In this document: piece after piece, positions 18,792 through 30,282 of the stretch
How the letters are laid out: each line of letters starts with the position of its first letter
Numbering within the stretch: position 1 is the stretch's first letter
Source of the DNA: Buxus sempervirens
Lineage: Eukaryota; Streptophyta; Magnoliopsida; Buxales; Buxaceae
Reading direction: 5' to 3'
Assembly (NCBI GenBank): GCA_947561395.2
Contig: OX387187.1
Coordinates: forward strand, 25,401,829 to 25,465,828
DNA: 64,000 nucleotides
Notes under the pieces: generated by a model
The model's input: only the letters and a program-made list of their open reading frames with translations
Database searches by the model: none
What the model was told of the DNA's origin: nothing
Made by a program: the position numbers and the translations under genes

Positions 18792-20507
18792 GAGGGGTCG
18801 TCCTCTTGCAAATGGCTGACAATTTGAAGCTTAGAAGCTCTGCAAGAAGAAGGAGAAGCTCTGTTGGATTGTCTACTGAAGGCTCAAGCTACCAAGGTAA
18901 AGTTCTCTTTCATTTCCAGTCTTCCCTTTTACATTCCAGCAATCTCTCATCTTCTACCTTTCTGTAGTGTAAGGCCCTTGTGTTGTTTGCAGCCCCAAAC
19001 CTCTTCTAAAGTACCTGGGAATCTAGCCGTAAAACGTGAAGAGAGAGCCTGGGGAAAAGGAAGGTGGAATGGATCCTCTAGGTTTAGAACCCTCAAATGA
19101 TGAAAAGCATACTATATGGTTATTTTGAACCCATGAATGCTTCTCTGAGTTATTTTGTATTTGGAGAAGATGTGAATCCATGCTCTCAATAGCCATGGAT
19201 TCCAACTGTCTCATAGAAATGTGATTTTCCACATCTTCGCACCCACTTTCCACTATTTTCATCAAAATAGGCTAGATCTTGGATTTCCATGTAAATATGG
19301 AAAATCTGAGATCATTGGCCTTAGAATGAGTTTTTAGAATTTCATGAGAGGGTTTTTTTATTGATTTTGAGGTTTTGGTCGAATCCACATACACACATGC
19401 ACTGGTTTCCTTGTTTCCTCTTCAAAAAACTTCAAAACAGGACAGATCTGTGGCCTGTCTTGGAAGACTCATAACTTCATCCTCCGGATGAATTTTTGAG
19501 TGATTCCAAAGACATGTGACAGACGGATGTGTCTACTTAATATCTGGAAATTTTCGTCCACTTCCATGTAGCCAATTTTTGACACCATCTGTTCAAAGTT
19601 TGTAAGTCAGTTCAGCCCAGATTGCTGAACTTGCCGCTTTGATGGTGCACCGTTTGCTCAGTTTTAATCCGTTTTGTGTGATTCTAATTTCTGAGTTTTC
19701 CTTGGGAAGTCTATTTTCATTTCCAACCGATTTCAGCACATTTTAATCTGTTTTGTGCTTTGGGTGCTCAGTTGACTCAGAAGTGCTCGCTGGCATAGTC
19801 CAGAGCTCATCTGTGGTCTTTTAGGCCTGTTCAAGAGAGCACACAAGTCACATCCGGATAGAGATTGGTGTGAGGTCTTTTTCTTTGGAAAGATGGCACT
19901 ACATACTTCCTCCATACCAATTTTCATGGATTTTGATTGAGCCAAACTCCACGAATAGAGCTTTGAAAATGCCTACTTAACACGTTTTCTGAGTTATAAC
20001 AGCAGATTTCATATGTGGATTTCTCTCTTGTTTTGGATCGGATTGAGCTGAATTTTTTACTATATACTCTACTATATACCAGTTTTCAAATGGCTTTGGT
20101 TTCATTGGATTTGGATTTAAATTGAGTAAGTTGTGGTCTATCAAAGCTTTCAAGCTCTTTTGACCTAATCTCTCCAGATTTGCTTTAGCTTGATTTTCTT
20201 CAATTTCACTTTGATTTTTCTTCACTCATGAAGTTTTAAAAGTGATAGATCCACGAAGAGAGTCTAAGTTCATTAGATTTCTCATGTGGAAGGGTCACAC
20301 ACATTGTGCTTGTCAAGCACCACTTTGTTTATTTTACTAACAAATGATTTAAAGTATAAGCAAGCATGTGGTAACCGTCTTAGACGGATGAGCGGGGGTG
20401 CCTAACACCTTCCCCTGCTCATAAATAATTCCCCGTACCCAATCTCTGGATTTTCCTTGTATTAGAGCTACTTTGGCTCTATTTGACATCTATGAACCTT
20501 TTGGTGT

Positions 20508-22320
20508 TGTGAGACATGGGAAAAAATCAAATCTAAATGATTTCCTCAATCATCACACGGGATTATATTAAACAAAGAGTCGCCACCATTCAATTTAGGT
20601 GTGAATGGACACCAAAATATTAAATAAGCACAAAAGGCAATTTTTAGGGCAAAATATCCCTCCTAAAAAAAACAACCAGAGATGGGTAAGGGGATTAAGT
20701 TATGAACAGGGGAAGGTGTTAGGCACCCCTATTCATCCACATAAAGTGGTTGCCAGGCATTGTTCATGTTTTTCAATGAAAAAAGGCTTGCTATAAAAAT
20801 CAGGAAAAATCATAAAAAAAACAAAAATATACGGTTTTTTTCATATGAATAGTCTGATTGATCCAGAACTATCAAACATGATCATACCATTCCTAGGGTT
20901 TCATGATCAAAACAAAATTGAGATAAAATCAAATAAAATCAATTTAAAGTGAAAAATCCAAAAATCTGGCTTCAAGTCAAATTCTAGAAATCTAGAAAAA
21001 TATGATTTTTATAAAATATTTCAAAATTGAACTTGAATAGTCCAGGACATAGATAAAGCCCAAATTTCACATTAAATCTAAAAATCAAAACCAAAAATAC
21101 CCACGTTTATGAAAACATCAAAAGGGGAGAATTTAGACCGTAGGGTCTTCTCTCAATAATGAAAAACAATTCAAAAACCATCTCATGAAACCCTAGAAGT
21201 TATTTTCAGGCTTCTGGATTCAGATCTACCATATTGATCATGATAAATCCAAGATCCTAGCCTAAGACCACAAAAATCACGAAAACAGTGCTGTAGGTGC
21301 AAATATGTGAAAAATCCAAATTTTATCAAAAAGTGGGGATCTCATGCTATAAACATCATAGATTCATGTAATTCATTCAGATATATCATAAAAAGCATTA
21401 AAACATGATCAGGATATTTAAAACAGCAACATCTCACAAATTAGAGCACATGGGAGTCTACCCTACGGATCCACCTGTTCTCTTTTCCCCTAGTTCTCTC
21501 TTCACGTTTTACGGTTAGAGAGACTCTTGAGGTACTTAGAGATAGGTTTGGTTACACAAACACAGGCCTTATTCTAAAAAAAAAGGAAAAAAACAGATAT
21601 GGGGTTCTATTCTAGGGATCCACCTGTTCCCCTTTCCCCTAGTTCTCTCTTCACGTTTTACGGCTAGAGAGACCCTTGAGGTACTTGGAGACAAGTTTAG
21701 GGATACAAAAACAGATATGGCCTTATTCTACTGCAATAGAGATGATCCTATTACTTCTAGAATTGAAGACAGAAAATAAAAAAGGATAGGGGACTTACCT
21801 GGATTGAGCAGGCAGGCAGTAGGAGTTCTTTCTCTTCTCTTGGAGCTTCTTAGAATTCCTTGGACTTCAAAATTTCGTGGCCCTAAGCTAGAGGAATGAG
21901 CCTCTATTTATAGACACACCCAGGGGCAAGGCTGGTCCAGAAGGATATATCCTGATTCTCAGGATAGAGTGAAATACAGAGATGATGCCCATCCATAGCC
22001 ATCCAAGGTGACTTCAGCGAATAAAAGACATAATCCGCTCGTTTAAAGATATATTGGACTTCAAATAAAGCTCGGAAATCGAGAGGATGACAAAACTTGC
22101 ACGTGTCTTTAATGCCCGTAAATACACTACGGTCCAACGGGGACCGTATAGATACTACGGGCGCGCCTGCCCGTAGATATTTTGCGGGCGAGATCGGCCC
22201 GTGAAGCCAATACGGGCAAAGCCTGTTCATTCTATTTTTAGGCCTTTTTGACCTGTTTTAAGCTCTAATTACATGTTTTTATTATTTTCTCATTTGGTAG
22301 TGCAATTTGGGGTGTCTACA
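20508..22320 (-). mobile_element. A1 3' LTR
   Basis: Minus-strand TGTAGACACC...TCTCACA. Palindrome array 22114-22217, TATA box (TATTTATA on plus) 21905-21912, TAGCCGTAAAACGTGAAG-type motifs at 21649-21666 and 21500-21517. Confidence 0.93.
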
Positions 22321-22339
22321 GCTGCCCCCTCTTTGCTGG
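22321..22339 (-). other. A1 polypurine tract
   Basis: Minus strand reads CCAGCAAAGAGGGGGCAGC directly before the 3' LTR. Same form as B (59196-59208), D (8355-8366) and C (38720-38737). Confidence 0.85.
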
Positions 22340-25300
22340 TAATTGGAACCAATTACAAGCAGAGAGCAAAAAGACCCACCAATTGCACTTTCTGAGATTT
22401 TTGTCTAATCAATTGCACTTTGCAAGGATTAAAGGGATGATTTTTGAAAAAAAGAATTGATTGTGGAAGATTTGCTAAGAAATCCCTCAGCTTAAGGGCC
22501 AAATCCTCTTCTCTCCTCTCACTGAGCACTTGTGGACTATGAAGTGAGATTTGAGACAAAATTTTTAAACAAAAGTGGGTAAGGTGGCAATCCTTGCAAC
22601 TTACAACTAATATAAACATTGATCTCCTGAAAAGTGTGGAGAAAATGATGAAAAAGACAATTTTTCTGGGTGGCCTACAGTTGTAGCATAATGAACAGCA
22701 AAGAACAGACACAACTCAAAATTACACATTTGAAAGACATCTCATTAATTGAACTTGCTTTGGTCAAACAAAGAAATGATAAAAACATGGATTCGAAGAT
22801 AGCCAATGAAACCCCTGCTTGAAGTTTGATGGGGTGGCGTCTCTTCCTTATCTCAGATTTCTTGGAGCTCTCGTGGCTATGAAAAGAAATCTGAGACAAG
22901 CAAATTTTGAAAAGAATGTGGATTTAAATTTGACCACTGCAAATTCAATTGATTTCGATGTTTTTCACTTTTTGAATTTTCCTGATTGATTTTCTTATTT
23001 GATATACCTGGGTGCCATTTGATGCCCGAACCTGTGCTTGAATATTTTGGAACTTGCTTTTGCTTCTTTATCTTCTTACTCTCTCAATAACGATGTATGT
23101 GCCCTTACTGCCCATAACCTGTCTTCATGCTTTTTAACTGCCCAAGTAAATGCCCTCATCTTGATTGATGGATCATGATCTGTTGATCTAACCTCATGCC
23201 TTTACAACCCATGATCTGTCTTTCATGCCTTCTTGCTGCCTCAGTAAAATCCTTCTTCATGATTGAAGAATTGGGAACCCTTGTTTAACGAAGAAAACAT
23301 GCCACTGCTTCGAAGCCTTTTCTTTTTCTTTTTCAAATCCGAAGACTAAAGCTTGATTGCTTCTTTCAGATGTTGGAATTCATTCCAATGAAAACCCAGA
23401 AGGAAAGACACTGAGCATGCCCCAGTTTTGATTGCTTGAAGAAGTACTTGCCCTTCAGTAGAGATGATCCTCTTTTTTCCTTTTTTTTTCTTTTTTCTTT
23501 TTTTCTTTTTTTTCTTTTTCTCTTTTTTTTTTCCCTTTTTTTTTCTTTTTTTTAGCCTTTGCCAAAAAGAAACCCTAATAGAAGAATGCAAATAAGAAAA
23601 TAGGTTTTATACTAGTGGCCTCAGAATTCTCTAATGCTTGCAAAACCAATGTTTTATGAAAAGATATAGATTCTCATCATAGGCCAAAAAATATAGTTTT
23701 TGCTTTTTTGTGTTTTTTATATTTTTTTTAAAAAAAAATGATCCAATCACTTATTAGCATATAGTCCAAAAGAATTAAAATCAAGTTGAATAATGAGAAG
23801 ATTATTTCAGAAAATGAAGAAAGACCAAAATAAGCCTTCGGAACCTTTAGAATCATTCCCATGACCATCGGCTTGTCAATTGATGCTCCAGATATGACGA
23901 CTCTTTCAATCTGACTATTTTGCTCCAATCTAGAAAGACAGTTTCCTTCATCCAATTAAAGAACAATTGTTTCTCCATTGTATCCATGATATGGGAATTT
24001 ATGACTTCAACTTCAGCAATAATTTCCTAATGGCAATTTTGATGGCCATTAACTTGTTCACAGATGATTCATATCATAGTTCTGATTATGTTGCTTCAGT
24101 CTTGAAAAGAGAATTTTCTCAATCACTTGAAGAGTGACTGTATCTCAAAATAACCACCAACATGAGGACTTTACCTGGATCTATGCCAATTCTGGACTTT
24201 CCTCTCTGACGATTTCCTTCTTGTAAATAGCTGATTATTTGCCATGTAGCGCCCTTCCGGGTTTTCACTACATTTTCTCCATTTTTTCTTTTTTCTTTTT
24301 TTTTTCTTTTTTCTCTTTTTTTTTTTTTTATCCTTCATCACCGACAACCATGTAGTCAAAACTGCCTTAATTCAAAATTTCTTAATCAAAGAGGACTTAT
24401 AAATGGGACGAAACGAAGGCTTGGTGTTAGTTTAGAAAGAAAAGGAATAAAAGGCTCAAATACCCTATGATCAAATGGGTTAACTGAAATTGTAATTTTT
24501 AAGGCATTTCTTCCCTTGGAATGAATACAAAATTGCTTCCAGTAATGAAGTTCTTCCCTCAATTTGATTTCTTCATTTGAAACTTATTCTCCAGTATTGA
24601 ACTTCTTTTTTTTCCATTCTTTTCTTCACAATTTTGAAGACATTCTCCAAATAGCATTTGATTATCTTTTTTTCTTCCTTTTTTTTTTCTTTTTTTTTTT
24701 CATTTCTTTGCCCATTTTCTGAAAACATATTCAAAATCCCTTTTGAACTTCAATAATTGTCCCTTCATTCCTTTTTTTATGCCTTAATAAATTTGCCCCA
24801 GTGTGGGGTTACAATTCTCAGTTTAGGTTACTTGGAAGAATGTATCAAGCTCAAAGGGTCTAACTAGGGATTTCAAAAATTTTAGAGATATAAGAAAGAA
24901 AGGCCTCTTATCATTTTAAGAAAAAATTGAATTTTCAGACTTGGTAAAGTTGTACTACATGACTAGTTCAAGATTTTTTCTTCTCTTTTTTTTTTCTTCT
25001 TAATCACCTTCTGTCAACATGAAAGCCTCTTTAAATAGAACTTCTGTTATAAACAAGTTCTTCACCTTTTGATCAATCTTATGAATTTGGATTCTTTCCA
25101 TCAAATGATGCCCAATTCTATTTCCAACGAAAAAGTCAGATCTTCTCCCATATTTTCAAGTGTAAAGCCCAAAAATTTCTTCAAACAATATTATCAACTT
25201 CCCTTTGAACGAATCAGCAAGTGATGCGATTCTTTCTGTATTCTAATGAAGAAACTTCAAATCTTCTTCTATCTTTTCTGTTGAAGACTGTGAGTCATCT

Positions 25301-25626
25301 TTGGTTCCAAAGGCCATAAGATTGGTCACTTCATAATTTTGCAGAATATTCTTCTCATGACACTTAAAAATATTTGAATTTTCACATAAAATGTCTTTTT
25401 CTTCGATTTTGGTCTCAAAATTGAGCCCATTGTCAAAGTCATATTCAACTCAATGAAATTCAATAAAAGATATGATTCATAAGTAAAAGGACCTTGCTGA
25501 AAACTTTTTTTTTTTTTTTAGAAAAATGTTAAAGGGAAAAATCTTTTTTTTTTTTTGAAGAGCCTTTATTAAAATCACTTCCTGAGAACAAGGCTCCTTA
25601 AGATTCTCAGGAAATGTGCATTCTTC
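22340..25626 (-). other. A1 3' internal non-coding region (pol absent)
   Basis: 3.3 kb with T-rich runs on plus (23464-23553, 24270-24330, 24670-24710, 25508-25556). Shared with B 56473-59195 in the same order. Landmarks: CATAGCCACGAGAGCTC (22865-22881), AGTGGCCTCAGAATTCTCTAATGC (about 23612), a conserved small ORF (23955-23728) and TAGCGCCCTTCCGGGTTTTC (about 24247). Nothing resembles pol. Confidence 0.7.
23728..23955 (-). other. Small hydrophobic ORF shared with element B
   Basis: 75 codons including VMGMILKVPKAYFGLSSFSE and a hydrophobic LILILLDYMLI stretch. B has a near-identical reading frame at 58059-58280 in the matching position. DNA is also conserved, so selection on protein is unproven. 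Confidence 0.3.
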
Positions 25627-27324
25627 TTATGCAGGTTTCTTTTCAGAGAACATGGGAGTTCGAAAACTGCCCCTGTTCTCAAAGGCAAAAATTGACTTTT
25701 CTCCCTTTTTCAGATACTTTCTTTCTCCTACTGAGTAAGGCAAGCCTTCCTGCTCATAACCAGGAGAATTTCTTTCAAGATAAACCCTGACTGTTGGACC
25801 AATAGGAGCGATAAGCTGAGAAGGGTCAAATCTTCTTTCTCCAGAGAAAATTGCCCCTATTGCATTTGAGCTGCCTGCCCCATTGTTATCGGTAGGTGGG
25901 ATGGGAGTGACTGAATTGAATGATAAAGAGTTATTATCCAACAAATCTTGAATTGCATGCTTTAGGGCCAAGCAACGATCTGTGGTATGCCCTGGAGTGC
26001 TCATATGATAATCACAGATTACAGATGAATCATAATTATTCCCCTTGCTTGCATGAGGATTTGGCAACCTCAAAGTCACATAACCTTTTTGAAGTAAAGT
26101 AGGCAAAAGCTCAGATGGTCTCATAGGCAGTTTAGAAAATTCCCTTATCTTCCTTACTTCTGTTTCCTCCTTCACAGGCTGTGCAAAAGGGACATTAATT
26201 TGGATAGGCAGCAAAGGAACTTGATGGGTTGGCTTGATAGGAGGTGGATGGACATTGATTTGAAAGGGTTCCCTGGGAAGTTGTACCATATTCACTTCTG
26301 CTTCTCTCCTTTCTTCATTCTTTATTTTTCCATTACCATTCTCCTTTTTCTGTGTAGAGAAAGTGGTGGAAGCTTCCTGGTTCAACACTGCAGAGTAATC
26401 AGCTATTTTCCCAGACTTGATCCCATCTTCAATTCTGTCTGCCACTTGCACTAGGGCAGCAAAGTTGGTGGTAGTTTGACCCACCAAGTGACTGTAAAAT
26501 GGTTGCCCCAATGTCATGATGAAAGTTGAAATCATTTCTAGTTCTTCCACGGGTGGCTTAACTTGTGCAGCCAACTCCCTCCACCTTTTAGCATATTGCC
26601 TTATGGTCTCATCATTTCTCTTGCTCATCCTCATCATGTCGAACCGGTCTGGCACGATCTCTGAGTTAAACTTGTAATGTGCCAAAAAGGAATCTGCTAA
26701 ATCCTTCCACCTTCTTATTTTCCCATGATCCAAAGTAGTAAACCACCTCAAAGCAGCTCCAGTTAAACTCCTCTGGAAGAGTTGAATTAGTATGCTGTCA
26801 TCCCGGCCAAACTGGCATAAAGCCCCACAGTATAACTTCAAATGGCTCATTGGGCAGCCAGTGCCATCATATTTATCAAAATCTGGGCATTTAAACTTGG
26901 CCGGTAGACATACATCGGGGTATAGACACAGATCTTCAAAATTGGTGCCCCCAAAGTTACGTATCCCTTTCACCTCCCTCATTTCATCCTGGATCATCTC
27001 CAGCCTGTGCATGAATTTTCTTTCTATTTCATCCCTCATCTTTTCTTTTTCATTCTCTTTCTCAGACTCAACCATCTCCTCCCTGATCAGTATAGGTTCA
27101 GGGGTAGGTTCTGAAATGGGTTCAGGAATAGGTTGAACCGAAGGTGGGATATTGATTGGAGGTGGAGGTGCTTGGTTGGAAGTGGATGCTTGATTCTGGG
27201 CTTGCACTTGTTGGGCCTGCACTGATAGTATGTTTTCTAGCATTCGGGCTAGTCCTGCCACCTGCTCCTGAAGCAGGTCTAAATCTGGGTGAGGTGCATC
27301 AGCTTCAGTCTCAATGGGATTCAT
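25627..27324 (-). CDS. gag: Gag polyprotein of A1 (capsid plus zinc knuckle)
   Basis: 565 residues from ATG 27324-27322 (start MNPIE). The same start sequence is found in B. Order: a coiled-coil-like Gln-rich N-terminus, a P-rich spacer, a highly charged E/K segment (about residues 85-125), and a capsid core with CPDFDKYDGTGCPMSHLKLY and LFQRSLTGAALRWF (Retrotrans_gag family). Then comes a basic linker and a knuckle CDYHMSTPGHTTDRC, a C-x2-H-x5-H-x4-C variant typical of Tat Gag rather than CCHC. It forms the virus-like particle and binds RNA. Intact, with no stop. The frame is open upstream (PVTRSRTHV) to an acceptor-like CATAG, so a spliced N-terminal extension is possible. No protease follows. 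Confidence 0.88.
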   Translation of the reverse strand: MNPIETEADAPHPDLDLLQEQVAGLARMLENILSVQAQQVQAQNQASTSNQAPPPPINIPPSVQPIPEPISEPTPEPILIREEMVESEKENEKEKMRDEIERKFMHRLEMIQDEMREVKGIRNFGGTNFEDLCLYPDVCLPAKFKCPDFDKYDGTGCPMSHLKLYCGALCQFGRDDSILIQLFQRSLTGAALRWFTTLDHGKIRRWKDLADSFLAHYKFNSEIVPDRFDMMRMSKRNDETIRQYAKRWRELAAQVKPPVEELEMISTFIMTLGQPFYSHLVGQTTTNFAALVQVADRIEDGIKSGKIADYSAVLNQEASTTFSTQKKENGNGKIKNEERREAEVNMVQLPREPFQINVHPPPIKPTHQVPLLPIQINVPFAQPVKEETEVRKIREFSKLPMRPSELLPTLLQKGYVTLRLPNPHASKGNNYDSSVICDYHMSTPGHTTDRCLALKHAIQDLLDNNSLSFNSVTPIPPTDNNGAGSSNAIGAIFSGERRFDPSQLIAPIGPTVRVYLERNSPGYEQEGLPYSVGERKYLKKGEKSIFAFENRGSFRTPMFSEKKPA

Positions 27325-27504
27325 GACATGAGTTCTTGATCTGGTTACAGGAGCTATGATTGCAAGGCAAAAAGATAAAGGAAAAATATCAGTGTCCATT
27401 TAATCTCATTCACATGCCTAGGAATGCCTATGTGCAAGCTGGGTGAACACGAGTTTGGATTTTGTTTCTTTATCTGCTTCTTTTTTTCTTTTTTCTTTTT
27501 GAAT

Positions 27505-28785
27505 TGAATTGTTGGAATATTCTAGGGCTTCCAACAGGTCCCACAAAAAAGGAAAAGGATCTGAAATTCAAAGGCTTTCAGAGGCCCGGAGGGATTTTTG
27601 AAAAAAATCTGAAATTCAAAGGCTTTCAGAGGCCCAGGGATATTTTTGAAAAAAGTCTGAAATTCAAAGGCTTTCAGAGGCCCAAGGATATTTTTGAAAA
27701 AAGTCTGAAATTCAAAGGCTTTTCAGAGGCCCAAGGATATTTTTGAAAAAAGTCTGAAATTCAAAGGCTTTCAGAGGCCCAGAGATTTTTGAGAAAAGTC
27801 TGAAATTCAAAGGCTTTCAGAGGCCCGAGGAAAAAGATCTGAAATTCAAAGGCTTTCAGAGGCCCAAAGGATATGTGTCTATAATTCAGAGGCTTATAGA
27901 CGGCCCAAAGGAATGATTGTCTAATATTCAGAGGCTTTTAGACGGCTCAAAGAAATGATTTGTCTAAAATTCAGAGGCTTTTAAACGGCCCAAAGAAATG
28001 ATTTGTCTAAAATTCAGAGGCTTTTAGACGGCCCAAAGGAGTGATTGTCTAAAATTCAGAGGCTTTTAGATGGCCCAAAGAAATGATTTGTCTAAAATTC
28101 AGAGGCTTTTAGACGGCCCAAAGGATATGTGTCTATAATTCAAAGGCTTATAGACGGCCTAAAGAAAAGGTTGTGTCTAAAATTCAGAGGCTTTTAGACG
28201 GCCCAAAGATTTTTTTTTTTTTTGAGAAAAAGTCTGAAATTCAAAGGCTTTCAGAGGCCCAAGGAGTTTTTGAGAAAAAGTTTGAAATTCAAAGGCTTTC
28301 AGAGGCCCGGAGAATTTTGAGAAAAAGTCTGAAATTCAAAGGCTTTCAGAGGCCCAAGGAGTTTTTGAGAAAAAGTCTGAAATTCAAAGGCTTTCAGAGG
28401 CCCGGAGATTTTTGAGAAAAAGTCTAAAATTCATAGGCTTTCAGAGGCCCAAGGAGTTTTGAAAAATCTGAAATTCAAAGGCTTTCAGAGGCCCAGGAGT
28501 TTTGAGGAAAAGTCTGAAATTCTGAGGCTTTCAGAGGCCCGAGGATTTTTTATGAAAGTCTGAAATTCAAAGGCTTTCAGAGGCCTAGGGATATTTTGAG
28601 AAAAAAAGTCTGAAATTCAAAGGCTTCCAGAGGCCCGAGGATTTTTTGAAAAATCTGAAATTCAAAGGCTTTCAGAGGCCCAGGATTTTTGAAAACTCTG
28701 AAATTCAAAGGCTTTCAGAAGCCCAAGAGTTTTGAAAAAGTCTGAAATTTAAAGGCTTTCAGAAGCCCAAGGAACCTTTCTTTCA
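27505..28785 (-). repeat. Leader array of about 28 tandem small hairpins (A1)
   Basis: Units of about 40-50 bp. In the transcript sense each contains stem-AGCCT-loop-stem: TCTGAAA/TTTCAGA (most), GTCTAAAA/TTTTAGAC (about 27918-28047, 28090, 28175) and GTCTATAA/TTATAGAC (27888, 28131). The outermost unit at 27511 is TTGGAA/TTCCAA. GGGCC precedes most stems. Lies between PBS and gag. The homologous array in B is at 34595-35535. Confidence 0.88.
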
Positions 28786-28926
28786 CATTTTTTTTATTCA
28801 ATTATTTTGTTTGTTTGTTTTTTTTTTTTGAAGCATTTTATTCAAACTTGTTTCCCTTTATCATTATTGAAAGGTTAAAGGAAGATTTTAGTGGGAAAAA
28901 CTGATTAAAGTTGAATATTCCGAGAA

Positions 28927-29059
28927 AACCGTATACACAGTACGGTCCAGCCCTGCCCGTATTCAAATTACGTGCAAGCCGTGACCGTATGCAATTCACG
29001 GGCGAGCCTAGCCCGTATAACCAATACGGGCAAGCCCAGCCCGTGTACTAAATGCGGTT
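28927..29059 (-). promoter_or_regulatory. A1 leader cluster of five CCG-N11-CGG inverted repeats, exact 28-bp period
   Basis: 21-bp repeats at 28927, 28955, 28983, 29011 and 29039 (starts exactly 28 bp apart). Half-sites are AACCGT, GACCGT or GCCCGT. Located downstream of the LTR, in the transcribed leader. Function unknown. Confidence 0.82.
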
Positions 29060-30262
29060 TTACGGAACCCTGTTATGTTTTTCCAGTTTTTACATGGTTT
29101 GATCACTTTCATTGTTCATCCAAACGTACGGTTCACCCATTGCAGAGCTTCTAAACTGTCCCAAAGTGGACTTTGGCCTTTTTGCTAGAACACATGTTTA
29201 GGAAGGCACATGTACCCTCCAAATTGACACCATACTCAAGAATTTGGTACCCTTTTGCTGCCTCTTGTATGAACATAGGGTAGGATTGATTCTAAACAGA
29301 GTTAGAGACTCTTCCTATGGGCTGCACCAACTTTAGAAAATATGTATATTTTGGGACCAATTTTATCCCGAACCAATGGGCACCATGACACCCCTATGAC
29401 ATGAAAATAATGCAAAACAATAGGATTACCTTGTTACCTTGTTTACCTTCAATATGGCATCCGCATTATGCCCTGGTTTGTAAGCCATGCACACGGCCTT
29501 CCCACAATCATACAAACCCATATCCCCACGTAATTGTGTACTTTAGCCAAAAACGTGTTACTTCACCTTCAAGCGTAGGGGTTTTGGGTTTTGGCTTAAT
29601 GGCAACTTAGCACTCAAGCCTAGTGATGACCAGAATCCCAGATCCACGTTATCATCACATCATTAGCTCAAAGTTCTAAGGTGAATGTTTTCACTTTCGC
29701 TTTCCGAAGTATCGACCTCGTTGCGCCAAGCTACACACATTCGGGTTCAACTTCCTATAGGTTAAGGGTAGGCCGTGTAAAAAAATAAAAGGTGCACAGT
29801 GCATTGTAAACATAGGTTACATTCACAACGTCCCAAACCCTTGCCACTCTTTTCGCAGCCATGCATAAACAAACCAAGGCATAATAGGAAAGCATATTTA
29901 AGCAAGTAAACATAAGTAAACAAGCAATCCTATAGCACCCAAAACATGCTCATAAAAAAAAATCATCTATCATGTAAACATATGATCATGTTATACACCC
30001 AAAATCATCATGGAGATCACGCTGAAAATTAAAACATGCTAATATAGCAAGAAATAAGCATAGTTCATCAAAACGGACCTCCCCTACGCATGTTTGTAGA
30101 AACAATCCTATAAATCAAAATTAAGCATGTTTCTACCCCCATGAATTCTTAAGCAATAATTCAGATTTAAAACATATTCAACATGCTTAAGAACACAAAA
30201 TAGCAAGCAAATCAAAAAAATCAAAAACATGAACAAACACCAAAAAGGCTCAAATCCACAAT
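29060..30262 (-). other. A1 leader between PBS and palindrome cluster
   Basis: No ORF of note. About 29560-29800 is homologous to B 32800-33010 (CTTTCGCTTTCCGAAGTA and CCAAAACCCAAAACCCC blocks), showing that A1 and B share leader ancestry. Confidence 0.6.
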
Positions 30263-30280
30263 TCCCCAACAGAGTCGCCA
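30263..30280 (-). other. A1 primer binding site
   Basis: Minus strand TGGCGACTCTGTTGGGGA, two bases inside the 5' LTR. It has one mismatch (C to T) from the tRNA-Arg type site seen intact in B and C. Confidence 0.85.
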
Positions 30281-30282
30281 GT

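Larger units (their letters stand above)
17743..20507 (+). mobile_element. Element B 5' LTR, main part
   Basis: TGTAGACACCC start. Interrupted at 20507 by A1; the last 101 bp are at 32099-32199. Contents: foldback 18189-18272, CCG-N11-CGG repeats 18316-18582, TATAAATA 18784-18791, TAGCCGTAAAACGTGAAG 19024-19041, U5 hairpins about 20373-20422. The PBS-like TGGCGACTCT is in the short part at 32123-32132. Confidence 0.93.

Noticed and set aside
21904-22230. 108-residue ORF repeated at 31677-32003 and 5802-6167
   Set aside because: Lies in family A LTR promoter sequence across the palindromes and TATA box; conserved because the LTRs are recent copies.
22340-25626. Hidden pol in A1
   Set aside because: No RT YxDD, integrase or protease motif in any frame; the region matches the equally empty part of B.
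27505-28785. CRISPR-like regular repeats with short spacers
   Set aside because: Plant retrotransposon leader; units vary in length, spacers are not unique, and no cas genes are possible here. The hairpin array explains it.
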